In this document: positions 46,347 to 55,196 of the stretch, piece by piece
How the letters are laid out: each line of letters opens with the position of its first letter
Numbering within the stretch: the first letter of the stretch is position 1
Assembly (NCBI GenBank): GCA_947503005.1
Contig: CANNCA010000001.1
Span: 124,001-188,000, forward strand
DNA length: 64,000 nucleotides
Direction: 5' to 3'
DNA from: an uncultured Flavobacteriaceae bacterium
GTDB lineage: Bacteria > Bacteroidota > Bacteroidia > Flavobacteriales > Flavobacteriaceae
Position numbers and translations under genes: made by a program
The notes under the pieces: generated by a model
The model's input: only the letters and a program-made list of their open reading frames with translations
The model's database searches: none
Told to the model about the DNA's origin: nothing

Positions 46347-48470
46347 TCACTTTAATTCAAATGCAATGATTTGATTACCCTTTTCAGTTCCTAATTTTTC
46401 ACCGCCACAGGCAATTGCGATGTACTGCTTTCCATTAACCTCATACATTGCAGGCGTCGCAAATGCAGCTGCGGGCAATTTGTATTCCCAAAGTATTTTC
46501 CCAGTGTGCTTGTCGAATACCCTGAAATACCCATCACGAGTAGCGGCGATAAATAGCAACCCGTTTTCCGTAACCACCGGACCTCCATAGTTTTCTGTTC
46601 CTGTGCCGATGCCTCTTTCTCCTAATTCTGGCGTATTGCCCAACGAAATCGACCAAATATACTCTCCAGTATTTAAATCAATGGCATGTAGGGTGCCCCA
46701 AGGTGGTTTGATCCCCGGTAGCCCGTTGCTATCCAAAAATTTGTTATAGCCCGTATGCATATAACCTTGTTTGCCGCTTTCTTCTTTCGCTTCCTTTTCC
46801 GCCACACTGTGTTTTACTTCCTGACCCCATAGAAACTTTATAAGCGCATCCATTTCTTCCTTTTGAATCTGGGGGAAACCGGTCATCATTCCCTTGCCGT
46901 TGGTAATAATTTCGACCACTTCTGTTTTTTCATTTCGCAACCGTAAATCCATCAACGAAGGGAATCCACTTGCGGCCAAACCTTTCCGATCTGCCTGATG
47001 GCAACTGACACAGTATTTTTGATAAGTGATCTCACCCAGAGGTGTATCTTCCGAAACCTCCTCCTGTCGACTTACTTGTAGATTCCAAGCCATTTCGTTG
47101 GAGTTGACATACAAAATTCCTTCTTCTGGGTCAGCTGCGGCTCCACCCCATTCAGCGGCTCCATCATAACCAGGCAACAAAAAACCCGGAGTCAAGTTGG
47201 GCGGGGCGTATTGGCGTTTATCCGAAGTGCTATAAAATTCCAACAACTCTTCTTTGTTTTCTGCAAACGGACTAATATCGGCTTCGGTCAAATCTTGTGA
47301 TTGTCGGGCAAAGGGTTTCGGTTTGACTGGAATAGGTTGTGTGGGCCATGCTTTTTCCCCATCTAAGGCCGAAGAAGGTACTGGCACTTCTTCAATATCG
47401 AAAAGTGGCTCGCCGGTCATTCTATCAAAAACATAAACATATCCTTGCTTGGTCACTTGAGCCACTGCGGGAATTTTTTCCCCTCCACGCTCGACCTTCA
47501 AAAGATTGGGCGGTGCGGGTGGATCACGATCCCAAATGTCATGATGGGTAAACTGAAAATGCCAAAGGCGCTCACCCGTATTTGCATCTAAGGCCAACAA
47601 GCAATTGGCGTACAAGTTACTTCCTAATCGACTCCCGCCATAAAAATCTGGGGCAGCGGAACCCGTCGGGATATAGATAATTCCCGCTTCTTCGTCAACG
47701 GCCATACCGGCCCAATTGTTTGCCGCTCCTACTAAATCGCTTTTGTAAGCCTCCTTATTTTCCCAAGTATCATATCCATCCTCTCCCTGATGTGGTATAG
47801 TATGAAATATCCATTCCAGCTTTCCCGTGATTACATTGAACGCCATTACATCACCAGGTGCTGCACCAACTCCTTCAGACAAACGAAGCGGCATCACGAT
47901 AAGATCTTTATAAATGGTTCCTGGTGTATTTGAAATCACGAACTTCTCTTTTGCGGATTCTGGCATTCCGGAACGCATATCGATTTTCCCATTATCGCCA
48001 AAGGTCGGAATCGGCTTTCCCGTAAGGGCATCTAAAGCAAAAAGATTAGGACCGCGGGTTACTAGAATGCGCTTGTCATTTTCCTTTTCCCAAAAAGACA
48101 GACCGCGGGAAGTGGAGTGCCACACTTTGACGGAATCCCCGAACTGCCAGATTTCTTTACCTGTTTCTGCATTCAAAGCAACCACCCGAAGTGCGGCTGT
48201 TACCCCATAAAGCATGCTGTCTACAACTAAAGGGTTCATTTGCATTTGGCCCCAATCGGGTGCTTCATAAGTCCATGCAACCTTCAATCCTTTGACATTT
48301 TCTTTGGTGATTTGTGAAAGAGTGGAGTAGTGGCTACGACCGGAATCGCCCAAATAGGACGACCAGGTTCTGTATTCCGAATTTGGTCGATTTTTTTCTT
48401 CCGTTGAGTTACAACCCAAAAAGAGCAATGAGAAAACCAGAATGAGACGCTTGTATTTCCAAAAAACCAT
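46347..48470 (-). CDS. PQQ-dependent dehydrogenase with cytochrome c domain (lipoprotein)
   Basis: The 707-residue protein has a lipoprotein signal ending FLGC (Cys20). Repeated PQQ beta-propeller blades are marked by 'LNAETGKEIWQFGD', 'LDANTGERLWHFQFTHHDIWD' and 'IDLNTGEYIWSISLG'. An inserted cytochrome c domain has CVSCH at 487-491 and a Met pair at 528-529 as candidate axial ligand. This is the layout of periplasmic quinoprotein dehydrogenases that oxidise alcohols or sugars and pass electrons to the respiratory chain through haem c. No pqqA-F synthesis set is in the window, apart from a PqqB-like gene two positions upstream. It is transcribed 30 bp after the fructosamine-kinase-like gene. 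The substrate is unknown; a sugar is favoured by context. Confidence 0.92.
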   Translation of the reverse strand: MVFWKYKRLILVFSLLFLGCNSTEEKNRPNSEYRTWSSYLGDSGRSHYSTLSQITKENVKGLKVAWTYEAPDWGQMQMNPLVVDSMLYGVTAALRVVALNAETGKEIWQFGDSVKVWHSTSRGLSFWEKENDKRILVTRGPNLFALDALTGKPIPTFGDNGKIDMRSGMPESAKEKFVISNTPGTIYKDLIVMPLRLSEGVGAAPGDVMAFNVITGKLEWIFHTIPHQGEDGYDTWENKEAYKSDLVGAANNWAGMAVDEEAGIIYIPTGSAAPDFYGGSRLGSNLYANCLLALDANTGERLWHFQFTHHDIWDRDPPAPPNLLKVERGGEKIPAVAQVTKQGYVYVFDRMTGEPLFDIEEVPVPSSALDGEKAWPTQPIPVKPKPFARQSQDLTEADISPFAENKEELLEFYSTSDKRQYAPPNLTPGFLLPGYDGAAEWGGAAADPEEGILYVNSNEMAWNLQVSRQEEVSEDTPLGEITYQKYCVSCHQADRKGLAASGFPSLMDLRLRNEKTEVVEIITNGKGMMTGFPQIQKEEMDALIKFLWGQEVKHSVAEKEAKEESGKQGYMHTGYNKFLDSNGLPGIKPPWGTLHAIDLNTGEYIWSISLGNTPELGERGIGTGTENYGGPVVTENGLLFIAATRDGYFRVFDKHTGKILWEYKLPAAAFATPAMYEVNGKQYIAIACGGEKLGTEKGNQIIAFELK

Positions 48471-48500
48471 TGCCTTGAAAAATGTTTGTTTTAAAAGTAA

Positions 48501-49364
48501 TTAAAAATACCTTTTCAAAATCGACATGACAGCACCTTTATAAGTAGTACCGAATAGATTTAAGTGGACCAAAAGATAGTAAAGCTGATAAATGTCGGTC
48601 CGTTCTTTTTCTAAAGGGGTGGTTGGAATATGCTCACTATATGCAGCATAAAACTCTTCACCGAAACCACCAAAAAGCTTGGTCATTGCTAAATCCACCT
48701 CGTTGTGGCCATAGTATACTGCTGGGTCGATAAGAAAGGGAGTGCCAGCTTCTGAAATAAGGAAATTGCCACTCCACAAATCACCATGCAGTAAAGATGG
48801 TCTTACTTTTGGAAATGTAAGTGCACAAGTTTTTTGAAGTGCTGATTCCGATGGAATTTCATTCGGGGAAAGTAAATCGGCATCCACGGCCATTCTGAAT
48901 TGCGGAAGCAATCGTTCTTGAACATAAAAATCCGCCCAGCTGGAATGTTTATTATTCGGTTGCGGAAGGTTTCCGATGAAATTACTTGCCTCCCATCCAA
49001 AAGTTTCTGCAGAAGATAATTTATGAAGTGCTGCGAGTTGGTGCCCCAGAAGTGTCATCTCTTTTGAGGACGGCTTTTTTGACTCGATGTGTTCCATGAT
49101 TAAAAAACCACCGGTTTCTAGCTTTTCACATAGTAAGATTTTTGGTGTGGCCATCGTTTTCGTTTGAGCTATGGCCTCCAAACCTGCCTTTTCCGTCCGG
49201 AACATATCAAACGCCGACGGATTAGGATTTACTTTACAAAAAAAGCGCTCGCTTTCGGTAGTTAACAAATAAGCCTTCGAAATATCGCCACCTGAAACCG
49301 GTTGAGCCTGTTCGATTTTAATGCAGAGCAAGTATTCGATATGGGCTTTAAGGTCTTTGTTCAT
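48501..49364 (-). CDS. Fructosamine-kinase-family phosphotransferase
   Basis: The 287-residue protein has the FN3K/aminoglycoside-phosphotransferase fold: FCKVNP (Lys for ATP), IMEHI hinge, the catalytic loop LLHGDLWSGN and the metal-binding stretch LIDPAVYYGHNEVD. This combination is typical of fructosamine kinases, which phosphorylate ketosamines (Amadori products) or related sugar amines at C3 and trigger deglycation. It is cytoplasmic and lies between the PqqB-like and PQQ-dehydrogenase genes with gaps of 6 and 30 bp. In a catabolic cluster it could phosphorylate an imported sugar derivative. Confidence 0.87.
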   Translation of the reverse strand: MNKDLKAHIEYLLCIKIEQAQPVSGGDISKAYLLTTESERFFCKVNPNPSAFDMFRTEKAGLEAIAQTKTMATPKILLCEKLETGGFLIMEHIESKKPSSKEMTLLGHQLAALHKLSSAETFGWEASNFIGNLPQPNNKHSSWADFYVQERLLPQFRMAVDADLLSPNEIPSESALQKTCALTFPKVRPSLLHGDLWSGNFLISEAGTPFLIDPAVYYGHNEVDLAMTKLFGGFGEEFYAAYSEHIPTTPLEKERTDIYQLYYLLVHLNLFGTTYKGAVMSILKRYF

Positions 49365-49370
49365 TGACGT

Positions 49371-50342
49371 TTAAATCTCGAAACGCATTTTATATCGGGC
49401 AATCCGAAACCCTTTCTTCATTACTTCTCTCGATTGTTCGCTTTCAGGATTCAATAGCGGATTGGTATGGTTAAAATGAATAAAATGGATTTTTTTCTTC
49501 TCTGAATGAGGTAAATTTTTAAAAAGCTCCATACTCTCAATTACAAATGGATGTGGAATCTCGGAAATATCGCGGTTGTTAATTTCCTCTGCGTCATAGA
49601 AAGTGGCATCTAAAAAAGCATAGTCGACCTTAGCAATTTCGGAAACAATATTACTTTCCCATTTTTCCCATTTGTCAATATCGGGAATGAACAATGCTTT
49701 TTTGTTGGGCCCAAATACCTTATAGCCCACAGTTTCTGAGTACTCATCGCGATGTGGCACGGTGAACGGAATTACTTTAAGTTGTTCCGTCAGCTGAGCT
49801 TCTTGCCTATTTGTGAGGGATTTTAGCCTGATGTTATTGTCATTCACCAATTGGCCCCAAGGTCCGTTCTTTTCCAGAAAACCTTTCATTTTGGGCATTG
49901 CATACACAGGCACTTCATTTACATTTGTGGCTTCCTTACCCAAATACATGAGCCCCGTGTAGTGGCCAATATGTGCATGCGTCAAAAATATCCCGTTCGG
50001 TATTTCAAAAGCATCCCATGAAGCGGAGCTCTTCAATATTTTGACTTGTTCGGTTATATCGGGAGTCGCCTCAAGAAGAAATGTTTTTTGTGCTACGGGA
50101 TCGACAAGCCCAAGAGAAACGACTTTTCTACTAGCATCAGGGTTTTGAAACAAGTTTGCGCAACAAGTTTTTTGACAAGCTATATGAGGTGAGCCGGCAT
50201 CTTGTACCGTACCTAAAATGATCAAAGTGACCTTATATGAAATAGTTCTATTTAATTCGATTTTATCATTTTTCTCCCGGACTTGACCACAGGAAAAATT
50301 CGATGTCACAAGCAAGAAAATGAATATGCTATATTTTTTCAA
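49371..50342 (-). CDS. PqqB-like metallo-beta-lactamase-fold lipoprotein
   Basis: The 323-residue protein starts with a lipoprotein signal ending NFSC (Cys18). The MBL-fold core resembles PqqB: LGTVQDAGSPHIAC near residues 43-56 is followed by a Cys-rich QKTCC. The metal motif is HAHIGH at 122-127, with Gly where the HxHxDH motif has Asp, and His residues also lie in VPHRDE and FIHFNHTNP. PqqB acts in pyrroloquinoline quinone synthesis in the cytoplasm. An exported relative beside a PQQ-dependent dehydrogenase may instead hydrolyse a lactone or ester. Role is inferred. The gene is in the middle of the operon (gaps of 6 and 11 bp). Confidence 0.8.
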   Translation of the reverse strand: MKKYSIFIFLLVTSNFSCGQVREKNDKIELNRTISYKVTLIILGTVQDAGSPHIACQKTCCANLFQNPDASRKVVSLGLVDPVAQKTFLLEATPDITEQVKILKSSASWDAFEIPNGIFLTHAHIGHYTGLMYLGKEATNVNEVPVYAMPKMKGFLEKNGPWGQLVNDNNIRLKSLTNRQEAQLTEQLKVIPFTVPHRDEYSETVGYKVFGPNKKALFIPDIDKWEKWESNIVSEIAKVDYAFLDATFYDAEEINNRDISEIPHPFVIESMELFKNLPHSEKKKIHFIHFNHTNPLLNPESEQSREVMKKGFRIARYKMRFEI

Positions 50343-50353
50343 AACGTAACTAC

Positions 50354-51856
50354 TTATTGCTTTGTGAGAAAAGCACGAATATCTTGGGATAATTTAATCA
50401 AATCAGGCTGATGCGTGTACATCATATGGCCTGCTTCATAATAGGTCATTTCGACACGCTCAGTAGCAATACCGTTGCGGGCAAAGGTATACTCGGCATC
50501 AAAAAAAGGAGTTATTAAATCATAATAACCACTGGCAACCATCACTTTCATTGCGGGGTTTCTTCTCATGGTCTCACCCAAATGTGGAGCTGTGTTCACT
50601 GGCATCGGTTCCCAATATTGACCGTCTGGCACCGTTCTCCAGCGCCAATTACTACCTCCACCGGAAGTAATATAGGGCCGGTCCATTTTGACTTTCAGTT
50701 CGGAAGCAAAATAATGGTTCAAAGCGGCAGTATAGGCCGAGCTGATTTGATAGCTTGCGGGGTCTCCCAAATGCGGACGCTCGGAAACCTTGTCGACTTC
50801 ATCACCCATAAATCGACCGTCTAAGCGACCCACGGCCAGCCCTTTATCTTCCAAAAGTTTCTTTTGAAAACGCCCCATGAGAATGCGAAGGTTAGAATGC
50901 AGTATGTACTTTTTATCAAGGCCTGTGAAATAACTCAGTTTTTCGGCAATAGCTTCTTTCTCGACTTTACTTAAAAGATTTCCTTTATAAAGAGCCGTAG
51001 TGTAGGTTTCATAAGTGAATTTTCGACACTCTTCTACAAAATCTTCCAATGTCTTGCCTTGACCTGCTTTTTTATGATACCAAGCCGTAGCGGCCATGCT
51101 GGGCAAATAAGTGATGTACGAGGTCATGTTGTGATGAACCGATGTAGATCCGGCATAATCCAAGGCCTGCGAAATCAGAATCATTCCATTCAATGCCATG
51201 TTCTGACCAGAGCCTTCTAAAGCCTTTCCTAAATAGGCCGCGCGTGTTGTACCATAGCTTTCACCTGCGAGATATTTAGGCGAAAACCAACGTTCGTTCT
51301 CGGTCACCCATTTTCGAATGAATTGGGCAAAGGAATCCACATCTTCTTTTAGGCCGTAAAAATCCTTGCCTTTACCCTTTCCCACTAAGCGGCTGTAACC
51401 TGTGCCAACAGGGTCTATGAACACCAAGTCGGTAAGGTCAAGTAATCCATGCTCGTTTTTGACAAGAGTATAGGGTGCGGCACCATCATCCTGTTTCGCA
51501 TCGGAATCTACCTTTACTACCTTCGGACCGAAAAAGCCCATATGCAACCACATAGAGGCGGAGCCCGGACCACCGTTGAAAACAAAAGTTACAGGCCTTT
51601 TGGTAACATCTCTCACTGAGTTTTTGGTATAGGCGACTGACCAAAATGTAGCAATGGAGTCACCCTCCTTATTGATCAAAAAGGTTTCTTTGGCGGTGGC
51701 AGTGAAGCTGACTGCTTTACCACCGAACATGCCCTGATGGTTGGTCACAAAGGATTTTGATTTTGGTATGGGCCTGATTTCTTCTTTCTTTTCTTCTTTT
51801 TGAGCGGACAGTAAAAGTCCAATAAAAAGCAAGGCAGGCAATAGTAGTTTTTTCAT
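50354..51856 (-). CDS. Secreted S10-family serine carboxypeptidase-like protein
   Basis: The 500-residue protein has a signal peptide (about 1-18, ending LLSAQ) and the peptidase S10 alpha/beta-hydrolase core. FNGGPGSAS (about 93-101) forms the oxyanion region, the nucleophile Ser200 lies in AGESYGT, Asp is expected in ASGYYDLITP near 437-446, and His in YYEAGHMMY. A Lys/Glu-rich linker follows the signal. S10 enzymes remove C-terminal residues from peptides at acidic pH; plant relatives act as acyltransferases or ester hydrolases. Its place between an SGNH esterase and the PqqB-like gene leaves either activity possible. Confidence 0.9.
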   Translation of the reverse strand: MKKLLLPALLFIGLLLSAQKEEKKEEIRPIPKSKSFVTNHQGMFGGKAVSFTATAKETFLINKEGDSIATFWSVAYTKNSVRDVTKRPVTFVFNGGPGSASMWLHMGFFGPKVVKVDSDAKQDDGAAPYTLVKNEHGLLDLTDLVFIDPVGTGYSRLVGKGKGKDFYGLKEDVDSFAQFIRKWVTENERWFSPKYLAGESYGTTRAAYLGKALEGSGQNMALNGMILISQALDYAGSTSVHHNMTSYITYLPSMAATAWYHKKAGQGKTLEDFVEECRKFTYETYTTALYKGNLLSKVEKEAIAEKLSYFTGLDKKYILHSNLRILMGRFQKKLLEDKGLAVGRLDGRFMGDEVDKVSERPHLGDPASYQISSAYTAALNHYFASELKVKMDRPYITSGGGSNWRWRTVPDGQYWEPMPVNTAPHLGETMRRNPAMKVMVASGYYDLITPFFDAEYTFARNGIATERVEMTYYEAGHMMYTHQPDLIKLSQDIRAFLTKQ

Positions 51857-51868
51857 GTATTGATTGAT

Positions 51869-52990
51869 TTAATCTGATTTATACTTTTTCATTATATCCC
51901 TCAATTTCTTTTCATAGGCTTGGGCGTATTGTAGCATTCCTAAATCGGTAGGATGGGTGCCGTCGACAAAAGCATCATTGGAAAGGTTGATGTCCTCTTT
52001 AGAGAGCATTTGCAAGCTACTCCCTCTTGTTCTTTTTAGTTCAACATAAACTTCTAACATCCATTTATTCAATGTTTCATAAACCACTTTTCTAGAGCTG
52101 TCTACCAAGCCATCTGAATATCCAGCGTGCTGTACTAGCAAAATAGTAGAACTTGGGTGTTTTTCATAAATAGTTTCAACGCTCATTCGAATACGTTTCT
52201 TAATTTCTACTTCAGTATTTGTGTCGTTTGGGGAGAGGTTGGGCAGACAATCCAGTACGAAGACCAAGCCGTCGATTTCGTTGACCAAATCGATTACTTG
52301 GGGCTCTAATCTTCCATTTCCGGAAAAACCTAGATTTATCACAGGATGGTCCAGCGTTCGCGTCAATATGTTCGTCCAGGCCATTCCTGGGCGAGAGGCG
52401 CAGGCACCCTGCATTATGGACGTGCCATAGGTTACGATAGGCTTTTCCGTTCGTACAGGTAGTATTTTAAATGTGGATTTCTTATTCGTAGCTATTCTTA
52501 GATTTTTGATGTTGTTGTAAAGCGGAAATAGTATTTGATGTTCCCTTACGCCTTTCGCTAATCCATCTATGGAAAATACATAGCGGATGGTATCATTGAA
52601 ATTAAATTTACCACGAACCCAAAGCCATTCCGTTTCGTTCTTTACATAAAGGTCGATCCCGCTAACGCCAGTGGCAGGCATGTGATGCATTGATAGATTG
52701 CCATCTACCTGATATTCAATGATAAGCGAATCGGAATCAGTATCAAACCGCATGCCTAACCCAGCCGAATTTCTTGAAAGCGACAAAACGGCATCGCGCA
52801 CCGTTTTTTCGGCTTTATCAGGCAAGCGATTAAAACCAATATTTGACCAACCCTGACCTTCAAATTTGGTTTTTTCTGAGGCTATTTCATGCCAAACATA
52901 ATCGTTCTGACCTTGAGCCGAAAGTTTGCAAACACAACAGCAAAAAATCAAAAGCATGCTATTTATAACTTTCATGCTCAAGTTCTTCAT
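51869..52990 (-). CDS. Secreted SGNH/GDSL hydrolase with N-terminal GxDLY domain
   Basis: The 373-residue protein has a signal peptide ending KLSAQ (start at 52990, or five codons later at 52975). The N-terminal beta domain contains the GIDLY signature of the GxDLY module found before SGNH esterases. The catalytic part has block I TYGTSIMQG with Ser191, block II Gly in NLGFSGNG, and block V DGTHPTD supplying Asp and His. Such enzymes deacylate carbohydrates or other esters outside the cytoplasm. The gene lies between the PhyH and S10 genes with gaps of 30 and 12 bp. Confidence 0.9.
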   Translation of the reverse strand: MKNLSMKVINSMLLIFCCCVCKLSAQGQNDYVWHEIASEKTKFEGQGWSNIGFNRLPDKAEKTVRDAVLSLSRNSAGLGMRFDTDSDSLIIEYQVDGNLSMHHMPATGVSGIDLYVKNETEWLWVRGKFNFNDTIRYVFSIDGLAKGVREHQILFPLYNNIKNLRIATNKKSTFKILPVRTEKPIVTYGTSIMQGACASRPGMAWTNILTRTLDHPVINLGFSGNGRLEPQVIDLVNEIDGLVFVLDCLPNLSPNDTNTEVEIKKRIRMSVETIYEKHPSSTILLVQHAGYSDGLVDSSRKVVYETLNKWMLEVYVELKRTRGSSLQMLSKEDINLSNDAFVDGTHPTDLGMLQYAQAYEKKLRDIMKKYKSD

Positions 52991-53020
52991 ATGATAATTT
53001 TTGGTCTTGATTCTTAAAAA

Positions 53021-53746
53021 CTATTTCCCGCGCACTTCCCGTTCACCTGTATGATCTACCCCTTGTGAACGTTCCAACTCAATCATAGCCTTAGGTCTAA
53101 AATTGGTAATCAAAGCGCGACGGTTATCATCGGTCGAATTCCCACGGCTGTAATGCAAAGTACCTCCTTGATGAAAAACACAGGAGCCTGGTTGTAGTGG
53201 AATAAAGACTGAGTTTTCTTCACTTCCTTTACATTTCAAGGCACCTTTGTTGCCAGTTTGTTCATGGGGCAGAATAGGCGAAAGATGTGATTTTGGAGTA
53301 TACCACATACAACCATTTTCTTTATAGGCATGGTCAATAGCGACCCAGCAGCTTGCAGCGCGCTTATCAGGCATTTCTATCCAATAGGCGGCATCTTGAT
53401 GCCAAGGAGTAATGGTATTGGTGTGTGGGGCTTTGTTGATAAGCATATCAAAATCGAGTTCAATATCCTCACCCATCAAAACCTTCGCGATTTCCAGAGA
53501 TTTTTGATGGATTGGTTTCTGCAATAATTCGGGAACCACTTTGCTTGGAACCATTATCTGGGTGATCTTTTCCTTTTTTCCATCGCCACCCGAAAGATCT
53601 GAACGGAACCGCGAAGCATCAATACGATTATCCAAAAAAGAGTCATAAAGGTCGCTATAGTAGCCGACTTCGGATTCGGTAAGAAGATTTTGGACGACAA
53701 CATACCCTTCTTTTTCGAAAAAGGATTTTTGTTCTGGAGATAACAT
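53021..53746 (-). CDS. Phytanoyl-CoA dioxygenase (PhyH)-family oxygenase
   Basis: The 241-residue protein is a predicted Fe(II)/2-oxoglutarate oxygenase. The facial triad is His116 and Asp118 in WHQDAAYW and His198 in TLHYSRGN, and an Arg pair (NRRALI) after it would bind 2-oxoglutarate. There is no signal peptide, so it works in the cytoplasm, probably on a small hydroxylated or acylated metabolite. Bacterial PhyH proteins hydroxylate very diverse substrates. It is the first gene of the eleven-gene minus-strand cluster; the 129 bp upstream are shared with the divergent membrane acyltransferase gene. Confidence 0.9.
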   Translation of the reverse strand: MLSPEQKSFFEKEGYVVVQNLLTESEVGYYSDLYDSFLDNRIDASRFRSDLSGGDGKKEKITQIMVPSKVVPELLQKPIHQKSLEIAKVLMGEDIELDFDMLINKAPHTNTITPWHQDAAYWIEMPDKRAASCWVAIDHAYKENGCMWYTPKSHLSPILPHEQTGNKGALKCKGSEENSVFIPLQPGSCVFHQGGTLHYSRGNSTDDNRRALITNFRPKAMIELERSQGVDHTGEREVRGK

Positions 53747-53875
53747 GGTTCATCTTTTTAATTCAAATGAAAGGTAAAGAATATTTCATTTTTATGTGCA
53801 TGATGGATCCAGCATTCTACCGATTGCGATAATATTGGTTAGATTTATATAGAATAGCCAATCAAAACCTTTAGT

Positions 53876-54982
53876 ATGTCACAATTAGCAGCAAATGTTT
53901 CTAAACGCCTCTTTTCGTTAGATGTGTTTCGTGGACTGACAATGTTCTTATTAGTGGCTGAGGCGGCAGGATTTCATCATAGTTTTACAGAAATGACCGA
54001 AAGCACTATGTTTTCTGGCCTTGCCCATCAATTACAGCACCACCCTTGGAACGGCCTGAGGTTTTGGGACCTGATTCAACCCTTTTTCATGTTCATTGTA
54101 GGGGTAGCCATGCCATTTTCGCTTCGCAAGCGTTTAGTGAGCCAAACAAAAGGTCAAGTCACCAATCATATTTTAAGACGTTGTTTCTTGCTTTTTGCTT
54201 TTGGAGTACTCTTGCACTGTGTCTATAGTCATGCCCTTGTTTGGGAGCTTTGGAACGTTTTGGTACAATTGGCGTTTACGATTTTGATTGCTTATGCAAT
54301 CATGAAGCTTCCTCATAGAACACAAATTGCGATTTCAATAGCCTTGTTGGTGCTGACAGAAATATTATATCGAGTTTATAACCCTGAATCGCCTTATGCA
54401 CAGGGCCACAATAGTTTTGGTTCATGGGTTGATATGTTGACGATGGGGAAAATTAATGAGGGATACTGGGTATTTGTCAATTTCATACCAACAGCTGCAC
54501 ATACGATTTGGGGTGTAATTTGCGGTCAGACGCTGCTAAACCACAAATCACACAAAGAAAAACTAAAACCTTTTCTGATTTGGGGAGCGGCTATCTCGGT
54601 TTTAGGGTTTGCTATGGATTGGCTCAATATTACACCGATCATTAAAAGAATTGCCACTTCGTCTTTTACATTGGCCTCAGGAGGAATCGCCATATTGACC
54701 CTGACGTTCTTTTATTGGGCGATAGATGTCAAGAACAATCACAGCAAATGGCTCAAGATTTTCGCTGTTGTAGGAACTAATTCGATTTTTATATACCTTT
54801 TTGCGGAAACAGTTGGGGTGCAATGGTTCCGTGATTTTGGGATGATTTGGTCGAACGGTCTCTTAAGTCCGTTGGGACTTTCAGAACCTCTAATTGCAGT
54901 CTTAAATTCACTCTTCGTCCTCTTTATCTTTTGGTATATCACTTATTTCTTGGATAAACACAAGGTTTATTTCAAAGTGTAG
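53876..54982 (+). CDS. NagX/HGSNAT-like membrane acyltransferase (DUF5009-type)
   Basis: The 368-residue protein has about ten transmembrane helices and the family features: RLFSLDVFRGLTMFLL near the N-terminus, a His pair nearby (GFHHSF), WDLIQPFFMFIVGVAMPFS, and YLFAETVG near the end. Relatives include human heparan-alpha-glucosaminide N-acetyltransferase and bacterial NagX, thought to handle amino sugars or oligosaccharides at the membrane. It is divergent from the PhyH operon and convergent with the GH20 gene, which fits work on an amino-sugar-containing glycan. A good terminator follows after 26 bp. Confidence 0.88.
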   Translation: MSQLAANVSKRLFSLDVFRGLTMFLLVAEAAGFHHSFTEMTESTMFSGLAHQLQHHPWNGLRFWDLIQPFFMFIVGVAMPFSLRKRLVSQTKGQVTNHILRRCFLLFAFGVLLHCVYSHALVWELWNVLVQLAFTILIAYAIMKLPHRTQIAISIALLVLTEILYRVYNPESPYAQGHNSFGSWVDMLTMGKINEGYWVFVNFIPTAAHTIWGVICGQTLLNHKSHKEKLKPFLIWGAAISVLGFAMDWLNITPIIKRIATSSFTLASGGIAILTLTFFYWAIDVKNNHSKWLKIFAVVGTNSIFIYLFAETVGVQWFRDFGMIWSNGLLSPLGLSEPLIAVLNSLFVLFIFWYITYFLDKHKVYFKV

Positions 54983-55008
54983 AAGTTGCCAATGGAAACT
55001 TAAGCCTT

Positions 55009-55030
55009 CCGACCATGCGGTCGGTTTTTT
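55009..55030 (+). terminator. Intrinsic terminator after the NagX-like gene
   Basis: CCGACC (55009-55014) and GGTCGG (55019-55024) form a perfect stem around ATGC and are followed by six T residues. Confidence 0.9.
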
Positions 55031-55196
55031 GAGTGAGGTTTCAGTTGAGAACTTAACTTTTAACGGATATATTGAAGCAGAAATCGGATGATAGTACCAT
55101 TTTTAGATGCGTTATCGACGAAAGAATGCCTTTACAGACTAATTAGTTTGTTATCCTACTATTAATTTTTCATTATAATCTGCCCCATAGCGCGAA

